Positions 15,525-23,131 of a stretch of 54,557 bases of DNA are shown here, piece by piece. Each line of letters opens with the position of its first letter. The first letter of the stretch is position 1. The position numbers were made by a program, and so were the translations under genes. A model generated the notes under the pieces. The model saw only the letters and a program-made list of their open reading frames with translations, was not told where the DNA came from and ran no database searches. The stretch spans positions 1-54,557 of the forward strand of contig NZ_JAFBID010000035.1 in assembly GCF_016811235.1 (NCBI RefSeq). The letters are read 5' to 3'. Source of the DNA: Microvirga arabica. Its GTDB lineage: Bacteria; Pseudomonadota; Alphaproteobacteria; Rhizobiales; Beijerinckiaceae.

Positions 15525-16580
15525 TCAGTCGGCGGAGGTCCGCAGCGGTACCGAGAGGAGCACACGCACCAGATCCGCCTGGCGGTTGGTATCCGTCTTG
15601 CGGAACAGGTTCTTGAGGTGGAACACGACGGTGGTCTGAGCCACCTCGAGTTCCTCCGCAATCTGGTCCAGGCGCTTGCCGTCGATCAGCATCAGCGCAA
15701 CCCGGGTCTCGGATGGCGTTAGGTTGTACAGGCGGACGAGCGTGTCGCCCGAAACCTTGGCACGCTGCTCCGTGTCGATGACGAGCAGCACCACGGCCTC
15801 GGGCCGCTCCTCGGGCGAGAAGCGCTGGCCGGGGATCAGGACGAGATACGGCCGCCCACCCGAGACGCGCGGGAAAGAGATGATCTCGTCGAGGGTTTCC
15901 TCCTCAAAGGCTTTCTCGATGGCTGAATAGAGTTTGCTGTTCTGCTTGGCGACCGAGCCTTTCAGGATCCCCTGCGATGCGCTCAAACCATCGTCTTCGG
16001 CAAGAATGCGCTGCGCCTCCTTGTTCATCACCCGAACCTCCCCGGCCTCGTTGACGATCACGACGCCCACAAGGAAGCGGTCGAAAGCCAAAGTGGCCTT
16101 GTAGAGAGCATCAACGGTGCGCCCCTGAGAGGCTTTGAGGATCTCCTGCCAGGATTCCTCAGCCCGGTGAACGGCGCTCGACTGCACCCGGGCTACTTGG
16201 TCGAGACGGGCAGCGACCGTCGCGAGCAGGATCTCGTAATCAATGGGCTTGACCAGATAATCGTCCGCTCCGGCCTGTTTCCCGGTCAGGACATCGTTGC
16301 GCTCGGCGAGAGCCGTGAGGAAGATGAAGGGAACGTCCACCATGTTGCCCTGCTCGCGCAAGGCCTTGAGCACATCATAGCCTCCGAGACCCGGCATGGT
16401 GATGTCGCAGAGGACCAGATCCGGCCGCTGTTTCTCGAGAAGCGCCAGAGCCTCGCTGCCATTGGCTGCCTGGAGCACGCGATAATTGGCGGCTTCCAGT
16501 TCCTCAGCGATATCGCTCCGGAGATCGTTTTCGTCTTCAACGCAGAGAATTGTTTTTTGTATTGTCATGATCGTGGTCAC
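15525..16580 (-). CDS. Response regulator: receiver, PAS-like linker and LuxR-type HTH
   Basis: A 351-residue transcription regulator. The receiver domain (about 8-125) has the acidic pair in VEDEND, the phosphoacceptor Asp59 in LVLCDITMPG, the Thr in FIFLTALAE and the Lys in YLVKPIDY. A PAS-like middle (about 165-275) has FLVGVVIVNEAGEVRVMNKEAQRIL. The C-terminus (about 288-345) is a LuxR/NarL helix-turn-helix: LTPSETRVALMLIDGKRLDQIAEELEV, then TVVFHLKNLFRKT. The receiver looks functional. The likely start is GTG at 16580, immediately after the kinase stop codon (TGAGTG); an in-frame ATG lies at 16568. It is the third gene of the signalling operon. Confidence 0.9.
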   Translation of the reverse strand: MTTIMTIQKTILCVEDENDLRSDIAEELEAANYRVLQAANGSEALALLEKQRPDLVLCDITMPGLGGYDVLKALREQGNMVDVPFIFLTALAERNDVLTGKQAGADDYLVKPIDYEILLATVAARLDQVARVQSSAVHRAEESWQEILKASQGRTVDALYKATLAFDRFLVGVVIVNEAGEVRVMNKEAQRILAEDDGLSASQGILKGSVAKQNSKLYSAIEKAFEEETLDEIISFPRVSGGRPYLVLIPGQRFSPEERPEAVVLLVIDTEQRAKVSGDTLVRLYNLTPSETRVALMLIDGKRLDQIAEELEVAQTTVVFHLKNLFRKTDTNRQADLVRVLLSVPLRTSAD

Positions 16581-18623
16581 TCATGCAGCCTGCTGCGCTT
16601 GATCCGCATTGGCGATGGGTAGGTCGAAGGTGAAGAGAGAGCCAGCAGCCTCGTAGCTCTCAACGTGGATCTCGCCTCCATGGAGATGCATGATCCGCTG
16701 GGCCAAGTTCAGGCCGATGCCGGTACCGGCGATTCCAGAGGCTGTGCTGGCGCGATAGAACCGCTCAAAAATCTTCGGCAGTTCGTTCGCAGGAATTCCG
16801 ATGCCCCAGACGCGAACGGAACAATAGGCTCGGGAGCCGTCCATCCAGATCTTGATCTCGACCACGGGCGAGGTCCCAGAATACTTGATGGCATTGGACA
16901 GGAGGTTCACCACGACCTGCTCGATCAGCATGCCGTCGCAATATACGTGCACAGGATTATCCGGCACGTCGAAACGGATGTCGGCTTGAGAACTGACCTC
17001 TCGCTGCCGCTCGCAGATGTCCATGACCAGATGGGTGAGATCATACGAGGCCGGGTTCAGCTCGATCGTTCCCGCGTCGAGCTTGGCCGCGTTGAGCACG
17101 CTGTCGACCAGGCGTGTCAGCCTTGTCCCCGCATTGCGGATTTTCTGAACGCGGGTGGCGAGTTCGTCCTGGGTCAACGCCGAACCGCGCCGCAGGATGC
17201 GTTGTGCGCTCGAGTCCAGGATGGCGAGTGGCGTCCGGAACTGGTGGGACACCATCGATACGAAGCTCCGATAAGCGTTGGTCGTCTCGCGCTCGCGCTC
17301 CAGAGCTGACTCGAGTGCCTTTGCCGCCTGCTTATAGCCGCTGATATCGGTCAAACGGACAAAGATCGTCGCCCCGTCAGCTTTTGTGAGGGAGAGCCGG
17401 TGCCAGGTGTCTTTCTTAACCAGAAGATCGTACTCGATCTCCTCGAAGGGCGCTTGGGCTTTCACGAGGCGCAGATCGGCTCCTTCACACATGGCAAAGC
17501 ATCGCAGGAACACGTGCAGACTCATGTCCTCGCTGCACCACAGGGACACCGGAGCCGCCGCCCAGATCTGCTCGTTGGCGAAGAGGAGCTTTCCCGTCCA
17601 ATCGAAAGCCGCAAAGCCTTCTGAGGCGGAATTGATGGCTGCGATCAGGCGGCGCTCTGCCTGACGCAAGGCTGCCGTCCTCTGGAGAACCTTGATCTGG
17701 AGATCGAAGTTCTGCCGCTCAGCCTGCTTACGCGCAAGCCACTGCTCCGTCACATCACGGATGAAGGCAATTCCAAGCTTCCGCTCCGCCATGAAAATCG
17801 GGAAGCTGTTGATCTCCAGACAGCGCTCGTGCCCTTCCGAAGTCACAGTCTCGTGCTCCAGGATCGAGCTGGCCCCTTCGGTGGCCCTGGTCAGCGCATC
17901 AACGATTTCGGGCCTACTGAAAAGCCGGTCCAGATTCTCCATCCGCTGACCGATCGCCTGATCCGGCTTAACGTTCAGCAAACCCTCCATGCTGTGATTC
18001 CACAGCAGGCAACGCAGCTGATTATCAAACATGATAATTCCCTGGTTGCTGATGTTGTTGATCACCAGGTCGGACAACTCCTGCTCTTGCCTGAGCAACT
18101 GCTTTGCCTGACTCGCCTCCTGAACACCTTTGAACAGGCGAATAAGAAGGAAGGCGGCACTCAGGACAATTCTCAGGAGAAAGGCGAAGCCTTCAAACAT
18201 AACCCGCAAGTAGCCTGACCGCCTCAATGCAATCTGATCGTGGCTTGACGTTACAATCTGATTGGCAGCGTCCCTCAGCCTGTATGCGAGTTGCTTCATC
18301 TGCTCGCGAAGCAGCACCGCAGCTTGCACGTCGATCCCATCCCGGAGAAGCGGCTCCGCCGTTGTGAGCTGCGCATGAGCCTGATTGATGTCTGCTGTAA
18401 CGCCGACGCTGTCCATCAGCTTGCCTTGCCGCCCCTCAAGCAGAACCGTTAATCGGCTGGCCAGGATATTGCTTCTAAAGACCGGGTGCTCCTCCGGCGT
18501 TCTGAAACTCTCGTTCGCGGCGGCTCGGGCTAGGGTCTCAGCGAGGACGGCCGCCTCGAATTGAGCCTGGGTGACAAACCAAAGGGTTGTGAAGGAGCCA
18601 TCATTCCGAAACCTTTGCTCCAT
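16581..18623 (-). CDS. PAS-PAS sensor histidine kinase, 5'-truncated by an in-frame stop and with altered ATP box
   Basis: The open frame gives 680 residues. It starts with a periplasmic-type helical domain (about 1-150), then a transmembrane helix (about 160-185), two PAS domains (about 200-300 and 330-430), HisKA with the phospho-His in FVSMVSHQFRTPLAILD, and HATPase_c. N box VVNLLSNAIKYS and G2 box GTGIGLNLA are intact. The G1 box reads VRVWGIGIP where kinases have the Asp of DxGxG, so the ATP-adenine-binding Asp is replaced by Val. The frame continues upstream through a TGA at 18654-18656 to an ATG at 18725, so the native gene very probably began there. As it stands the protein would lack its first transmembrane helix. 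It may be a decaying gene. Confidence 0.8.
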   Translation of the reverse strand: MEQRFRNDGSFTTLWFVTQAQFEAAVLAETLARAAANESFRTPEEHPVFRSNILASRLTVLLEGRQGKLMDSVGVTADINQAHAQLTTAEPLLRDGIDVQAAVLLREQMKQLAYRLRDAANQIVTSSHDQIALRRSGYLRVMFEGFAFLLRIVLSAAFLLIRLFKGVQEASQAKQLLRQEQELSDLVINNISNQGIIMFDNQLRCLLWNHSMEGLLNVKPDQAIGQRMENLDRLFSRPEIVDALTRATEGASSILEHETVTSEGHERCLEINSFPIFMAERKLGIAFIRDVTEQWLARKQAERQNFDLQIKVLQRTAALRQAERRLIAAINSASEGFAAFDWTGKLLFANEQIWAAAPVSLWCSEDMSLHVFLRCFAMCEGADLRLVKAQAPFEEIEYDLLVKKDTWHRLSLTKADGATIFVRLTDISGYKQAAKALESALERERETTNAYRSFVSMVSHQFRTPLAILDSSAQRILRRGSALTQDELATRVQKIRNAGTRLTRLVDSVLNAAKLDAGTIELNPASYDLTHLVMDICERQREVSSQADIRFDVPDNPVHVYCDGMLIEQVVVNLLSNAIKYSGTSPVVEIKIWMDGSRAYCSVRVWGIGIPANELPKIFERFYRASTASGIAGTGIGLNLAQRIMHLHGGEIHVESYEAAGSLFTFDLPIANADQAQQAA

Positions 18624-18725
18624 CTCGACCAGTCGCGCGATGGTAAAGCCAAGTCACACGATCAGGCTTAAAGTCGCGAGAAGTGTGACCAGGGCCGTTT
18701 TGTAATTGTGCAAGCCGAACCGCAT
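18624..18725 (-). pseudogene. Separated N-terminal end of the sensor kinase (in-frame TGA at codon 24)
   Basis: ATG at 18725 lies 2 bases after the upstream gene's stop, a typical operon junction. From there 23 codons encode a short basic start and a hydrophobic helix (LVTLLATLSLIV), then TGA at 18656-18654. The same frame goes on (LGFTIARLVE) straight into the 680-residue kinase frame. Reading through the stop gives a normal first transmembrane segment. This shows a nonsense change, or a sequencing error, in the first helix. Confidence 0.7.
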
Positions 18726-18727
18726 GA

Positions 18728-19234
18728 CTACTCGACGTGAAGCTTGTTGAGTTGCCAGACCCAGCGGTAGTCATATTTGGCATCCTGAAGAACTTTGTGC
18801 GCGTCCCTCGGATAAGCGATCCACAAAGGCCCCTTGTCGCGGATCGTCAGCGTACGACCATCCACTTTCGTCGCAAGGATTGGCTCAAACCTAAGATCTT
18901 CCATCGGAATGACAGCGGCATAATCGTTCAGGGCGGATGCCCTCAGGCTCTTTCCAAGGACCCCGATTCTTTCCAGCAATGCGCGAAGCGGAACTCCTTC
19001 GAACAGGAGAGGCGCCTCGGACAGATCCCATCGTGAGGTAAAAGACGTCCTGCCAAGTGCTTCCAGCATTTTTATGTCGAACAGCGCAACGCCGTTACCA
19101 TTGGTCCGCTTGATCTTACCGGATACGGTCAGCACGACGGGTCCCTTGGGCAGCGGCAACGGCTCTGTCGCGTAAGACAGGCTGCTGAGGCCCATGGCTA
19201 TTGCAAAATATACAAACCCGATGAGAGGAAGCAT
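18728..19234 (-). CDS. Periplasmic sulfite-oxidase-fold (molybdopterin-binding-like) protein
   Basis: A 168-residue protein with a signal peptide (about 1-22, cleaved near SYA). The mature part resembles the oxidoreductase molybdopterin-binding domain: VVLTVSGKI, a DIKMLEAL helix, SRWDLSEAPLLFEGVPLRALLERIG, LNDYAAVIPMEDL, and ILATKVDGRTLTIRDKGPLWIAYPRD. The protein has no cysteine, so the Mo-ligand Cys of true sulfite-oxidase enzymes is absent. I infer a ligand-binding rather than catalytic role. It is the first gene of an operon with the sensor kinase and response regulator, so it may supply the periplasmic signal. A perfect TATAAT lies 20 bases before its ATG. Confidence 0.75.
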   Translation of the reverse strand: MLPLIGFVYFAIAMGLSSLSYATEPLPLPKGPVVLTVSGKIKRTNGNGVALFDIKMLEALGRTSFTSRWDLSEAPLLFEGVPLRALLERIGVLGKSLRASALNDYAAVIPMEDLRFEPILATKVDGRTLTIRDKGPLWIAYPRDAHKVLQDAKYDYRWVWQLNKLHVE

Positions 19235-19607
19235 CAGTTCCCGTTTAGCGACAGATTATAATAGAACTACGCTATCTTCTCCGATTTCGGCAAAAAATCC
19301 AGAAGGACCAATGAGAAAAGATATGGAGCATAACGTTGATGAAAATCGCCCGGTCATAAATTTTTGTTATAAAAAACCGCTGATGAATAAGTAATTTTTA
19401 ATATTGAGGCGTAATCTCGATAATAATCTTGGTCTGGCGAGTGCTTCTTAAGACTCCGGCACCATGAGGGGCAAAGCCAAGCATGCCGGTTCAAGCCTTT
19501 ATCGGAAGCCCGCATGTCGAGGTTTGCAAGCTTGGCCGCAGAAGTTATAATAACGCCTGATCAATATGGGATTGCTGACGGCCTCTCTGGCCCAACAGGA
19601 GATAACT
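19235..19607. other. AT-rich intergenic region with a -10 box
   Basis: This 370-base stretch is far richer in A and T than its flanks. A minus-strand TATAAT (19260-19255) lies 20 bases before the gene at 19234 and probably belongs to its promoter, though no good -35 is visible. No gene is supported here. AGGAG at 19597-19601 belongs to the BA14K gene. Confidence 0.45.
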
Positions 19608-20021
19608 ATGCGTAAACTCATCGCGGCCTTGGTAGGTGTCGCCATGTTGGCCTCCGCCCTTCCCGCCAGCGCAACCCCTCTCAAGACCCGCCCCCTGCCC
19701 CAGGTCGAGCAAGCCTACCCGAACGAGAGCTACTCCCAATACTATCGGCGCGGCTACCGTCCCTATTACCGCGAACGGTACTACTATCGCCGGGACAATG
19801 GCGCGGCCGTTGCGGCGGGCGTCGCAGGCCTGGCGGCCGGCGCCTTGATCGCCGGAGCGATCGCCAGCCAGGCCCAGGCTCAGCCGGCCGCTCCCCAGCC
19901 TCCCGGCATCGTCGATCCGCAGGTTGCGGCCTACTGCGCCCGGAAGTACCGCTCCTATGACCCGAGGACCGGAACATTCCTTGCCTCGAACGGGATGCGG
20001 TACGTCTGCACTTACCCATAA
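19608..20021 (+). CDS. BA14K-family secreted protein
   Basis: A 137-residue exported protein with signal peptide MRKLIAALVGVAMLASALPASA. A Tyr/Arg-rich segment follows (YYRRGYRPYYRERYYYRR), then an Ala/Gly-rich hydrophobic helix (AAVAAGVAGLAAGALIAGAIA). The C-terminal BA14K-like motif AAYCARKYRSYDPRTGTFL ends YVCTYP. In Brucella the family namesake is an immunoreactive 14 kDa protein with lectin-like activity; the role here is not known. The ATG at 19608 follows AGGAG. A strong terminator lies 26 bases after the stop. Confidence 0.85.
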   Translation: MRKLIAALVGVAMLASALPASATPLKTRPLPQVEQAYPNESYSQYYRRGYRPYYRERYYYRRDNGAAVAAGVAGLAAGALIAGAIASQAQAQPAAPQPPGIVDPQVAAYCARKYRSYDPRTGTFLASNGMRYVCTYP

Positions 20022-20046
20022 CTCTATACACACCGACGCTTCTGGA

Positions 20047-20080
20047 GCCCTGCGCCAGCCCTTGGCGCAGGGCTTCTGCT
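20047..20080 (+). terminator. Terminator of the BA14K gene
   Basis: A perfect 11-bp stem GCCCTGCGCCA/TGGCGCAGGGC with a 5-base loop, followed by TTCTGCT. The U tract is poor but the stem is very stable. Confidence 0.7.
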
Positions 20081-20200
20081 TGCATGCCCGGACTCACTGG
20101 CCTGCGAGCCTTTACCTCGGAAGGGTATGCCTTAGAACAACAGGCAAGGCTGTAAGGCCGGGATCCCTATCGGCGAAACGGAAGGTTCAGGAACAGCTTC

Positions 20201-20476
20201 ATGGCTCAAGATAATGATAACGGCGGCACCGTCATTCCTCCCACCGAGGCCGCCATCCTGACCTCCGGCAACATGACGGATCTCGAGCTGATCCTTCCGG
20301 ATATGGGTGACAGCGACCTGCCGGAGATCGCGATCTTTCTCGTCGCCTGCGCCATGCGCTTCCACAGCGATCCCAGCTTCGTCCAGGAGCAACTGGAATG
20401 GCTCGTCCAGGCCCACGATGCGGAAGTGGATGAAGGCATGAGGCCGGACCAGCTCAACTCAGCCAACGACGACTGA
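20201..20476 (+). CDS. Hypothetical acidic protein
   Basis: A 91-residue, strongly acidic cytosolic protein. It has a short disordered N-terminus and two predicted helices: about 38-60 (DLPEIAIFLVACAMRFHSD) and 60-80 (FVQEQLEWLVQAHDAEVD). I recognise no family. Codon use looks like its neighbours, and GGAACAG lies before the ATG. It is convergent with the L,D-transpeptidase gene, 25 bases away. Confidence 0.6.
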   Translation: MAQDNDNGGTVIPPTEAAILTSGNMTDLELILPDMGDSDLPEIAIFLVACAMRFHSDPSFVQEQLEWLVQAHDAEVDEGMRPDQLNSANDD

Positions 20477-20501
20477 AGTTCCCGCGCCTGGGGGCGCCGG
20501 G

Positions 20502-21488
20502 CTAGTCGATGAACTCCACCGCAGTGCCCTTCTCGACCATCCCGGCCAATTCCTGCACATCCCAGTTGGTCAGCCGCACACAGCCGTGGGAGTATGCTTT
20601 TCCGACCTTCTCCGGCTCGGGCGTGCCATGGATGCCGAACGACTCGATGGAGAGGTCAATCCAGGTGCTGCCCACGGGGTTGTTCGGTCCCGGCTTGATC
20701 TCGAATTTCTCCTTCGCCTTCACGCCCTTGAAGGCATAATCCGGGTTGTAGGTGTAGTTCGGGTTCTTTGCGATGGCCCGGACAGTGTGAGAACCACTCG
20801 GCGCCGGCTTCTCCTCGCTGCCGATCGAGGCAGGATAAGCGGCGATGAGCGAACCATTCTCGGCCATGGCGCGCAAGACCTTCTCGCTTTTGACGATCTC
20901 GATCTTGGCCACCTTCTTCGGCTCTCCGGAATTGGCCTTGGTGTCCACGTTGGACACCACGATGGACGTGCCAGCCTTGTCGAAGGACTTTCCAGGATTC
21001 AGGGCCTTGAGCAGGTCCACGTCCATGTGGAACTTCTCAGCAAGCAGTTCCTCCGGGCTGGTATAAGCAAGCCGGTCGAGCTTCGCCTGTTCCTCCATCT
21101 TGTCCGGGATCTCGACAAACGGGCCTTTCACATCCTGGTCGGTGATCGTGTATTCGGTCAGCACCGGCTCGGTCGATGTCTGTGTGAGCTTGCGCCAAGC
21201 CTCCTCGTCGAGCGCTCCGTCCGGTTTGAGCTCATTGGTCTTCTCGAAGATCTTGAGCGCGTTCTGCAGGTTCTCGCCGTTGTGTCCGTCGATCACGCCG
21301 GGCGAGAAGCGCGCCCGGTCGAGCAGGACTTGAGCTTTGATCAGAGCCGGATCGATCTCCTTGCCCTTGTCGCTCTTAGGCGCCCATTCGGCACCGTTCA
21401 CCGCTTCCAGATTCAGCCCCTGAGGCGCAGCCAGAGCAGGTCCGAGGATGCTCAGAAATCCGAGAGCAGCATAAGCAGTCAACTTCAT
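20502..21488 (-). CDS. L,D-transpeptidase (YkuD/ErfK family)
   Basis: A 328-residue exported enzyme. The signal peptide is MKLTAYAALGFLSILGPALA. A peptidoglycan-binding-like domain occupies about 45-105 (QVLLDRARFSPGVIDGHNGENLQNALKIFEKTN). The YkuD catalytic domain occupies about 200-328, with the catalytic SHGCVRLTNWD motif (Cys near residue 308) and the upstream GIHGT His. Such enzymes form 3-3 cross-links in peptidoglycan or attach proteins to it. A mid-region LysM-like stretch (about 145-185: LLAEKFHMDVDLLKALNPGK) may aid wall binding. The start at 21488 follows GGAGT. It lies just downstream of the extensin-like gene, same strand, and may share its transcript. Confidence 0.92.
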   Translation of the reverse strand: MKLTAYAALGFLSILGPALAAPQGLNLEAVNGAEWAPKSDKGKEIDPALIKAQVLLDRARFSPGVIDGHNGENLQNALKIFEKTNELKPDGALDEEAWRKLTQTSTEPVLTEYTITDQDVKGPFVEIPDKMEEQAKLDRLAYTSPEELLAEKFHMDVDLLKALNPGKSFDKAGTSIVVSNVDTKANSGEPKKVAKIEIVKSEKVLRAMAENGSLIAAYPASIGSEEKPAPSGSHTVRAIAKNPNYTYNPDYAFKGVKAKEKFEIKPGPNNPVGSTWIDLSIESFGIHGTPEPEKVGKAYSHGCVRLTNWDVQELAGMVEKGTAVEFID

Positions 21489-21551
21489 GGGAGACTCCAC
21501 CGACGATGTCATGAACGACAAAGCCCGGATCGCCCACCCTGTTCCCGCAAT

Positions 21552-22295
21552 CTACTGGCAGATCCGATAGTCTCCCTTGCGCTGGCGCAGATCGAGGTGG
21601 AGGTGATCACCGTGAGCGGCGTCCGATCCGGGGCCTAGCACCGTGTTGAAGATGGGACAGGCGGCCTTCTGGATCGCAGACTGAAATGTCGCTTCCGGCG
21701 AATTCTCGGACTGCGAGGCAATCGCCAAAGGAGAGCGCTTGGCGAACTCGAAGCCCATTATATCGACCCCGTTGCCGAGAGCATGCTCGCTGAGCTTGGC
21801 GCCATTGCGCTGGTCACGACATTGATAGGAGGTTCCGATCAGGAGCTTGGTGGGCGCACTCTGGAACTGCCGCTCGGCCTCGGGAGCAACCACCTCGCTC
21901 ATCCAGCGCGCGAGGCTCTGCGCCACCGGGCAGGCCATGAGCGATGCGGGAGCAACCTCGACACCACCAGGCAATGACGACAGGAGAACGGGGTTCTCGA
22001 CGCTGCACCGCCCCTCCTCAACGCGAGGTCGCTTCTCGAAGCGCAGTCCGAGCTTGGTGAGCCTGTCGAGACAGGCGCTGTGGGCGCTGTTGTCATCGGA
22101 AGCCGTCTTTTCGACAGGAGTATCGGCGGGAGGTGGGTTTTCGGAACGGGGTTCGGAGGCGGGCATTTCCGGCCGGTCGGGGCGCGGCGGCGGCAGGGGC
22201 GCTGTTGGCGCCTGTGCCCAGGCGGCTGGTGCCAGCACCGGCCACAGAGCCATCACTGCGCCGATCAAACCTGCCCTGCATCCACGACGGTACAT
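21552..22295 (-). CDS. Extensin-like C-terminal domain protein
   Basis: A 247-residue exported protein with a signal peptide (about 1-28) and a Pro-rich linker with APLPPPRPDRPEMPASEPR. The extensin-like_C domain (about 75-247) has ACLDRLTKLGLRFEK, CSVENPVLLSSLPGGVEVAPASLMACPVA, the YQCRDQRNGAKLSEHALGNGVDIMGFE block with the conserved SEHA-GNAxD-type metal-binding pattern, and the C-terminal HGDHLHLDLR. This fold is related to VanY/LAS peptidases, so a peptidoglycan hydrolase role is likely though unproven. The His and Asp ligands look intact. ATG at 22295 follows GGAGC. Confidence 0.88.
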   Translation of the reverse strand: MYRRGCRAGLIGAVMALWPVLAPAAWAQAPTAPLPPPRPDRPEMPASEPRSENPPPADTPVEKTASDDNSAHSACLDRLTKLGLRFEKRPRVEEGRCSVENPVLLSSLPGGVEVAPASLMACPVAQSLARWMSEVVAPEAERQFQSAPTKLLIGTSYQCRDQRNGAKLSEHALGNGVDIMGFEFAKRSPLAIASQSENSPEATFQSAIQKAACPIFNTVLGPGSDAAHGDHLHLDLRQRKGDYRICQ

Positions 22296-22428
22296 CGAAG
22301 CTCCGATTTCCCCGCTCTCCAGTTCTATAACCCTCATGCGCCGAGCTTGAGTTCCCGCTCAGTCTTCTGCGCGTCTTGTTCTCATGGAGGGACGCTCCAA
22401 AATCCTAAGGAGGAATGGAGGGCCCGCC

Positions 22429-22953
22429 ATGAGGGCATCCCCGATAATGAATGTTGGTTCGGACAAGAGCCTTACGCTGGTTTCGACATTGATCCAGGAG
22501 CATGAAAGCGCCTGCACGAAGCGTGTTGCCGAACTCGAGGCGCGGATCGTCCGTCTGCAGGCCGAGCTTCAACAGGCAGAGGCCGACCTTGAGCGCGAGA
22601 AAACACGTCTGCCCGCACCCGGCGATTTCGTCCGCTGCCCTCTGACGAATTTCTTCGGACGCGTCACGAAGGTCACCCCGCGGCCACAGGGCCGCCCCTG
22701 GATCGAAATCGTCCCCTATCTCGGCCCCGACCTGCCCGGCCACTCGACCATGGATCTCTTCGACAGCTGGGAGCTGATCGATCCGCCCTCCAGGGAGGCG
22801 GGAGACGGCAGCGCCGATGGATCTCCGGGACTGCCGACCATCGCTCCCTTCATGCCTGTCGGGCGGGTCTTGCACGGCGCAGCACCTGCGGATGACGAAA
22901 TCGAGCTGTCGCTTCGAAGGCTTTGGACGCCACCCAGGGACACCTCTTCATAA
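22429..22953 (+). CDS. Hypothetical coiled-coil protein
   Basis: A 174-residue protein. Residues about 25-65 form a heptad-rich helix (RVAELEARIVRLQAELQQAEADLEREK). A compact segment follows (PAPGDFVRCPLTNFFGRVTKVTPRPQG, then WIEIVPYL), which looks like an SH3-like or beta-barrel strand set, and then a disordered tail. I do not recognise a family. The start is uncertain: ATG 22429 has GGAGGG at good spacing, while ATG 22384 has none. It lies 178 bases upstream of the AAA ATPase gene, same strand; a functional link is possible, as coiled-coil adaptors often partner such ATPases. Confidence 0.6.
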   Translation: MRASPIMNVGSDKSLTLVSTLIQEHESACTKRVAELEARIVRLQAELQQAEADLEREKTRLPAPGDFVRCPLTNFFGRVTKVTPRPQGRPWIEIVPYLGPDLPGHSTMDLFDSWELIDPPSREAGDGSADGSPGLPTIAPFMPVGRVLHGAAPADDEIELSLRRLWTPPRDTSS

Positions 22954-23131
22954 CCCCGCGACCTGCCGGGAAACCTGCAACAATTCCACGGATATCGCGT
23001 TGGCCCTGCGGTTTCGCTGCCTGAGAAATGCCGGCGGAGCCTCCGACGCATGGCACTCGGAAGGCCCAATCCCGGCCCCTTCCTCCCCATGCGATCGCAT
23101 GACTGATCACTGGAACGATGGGAAGACAGCC

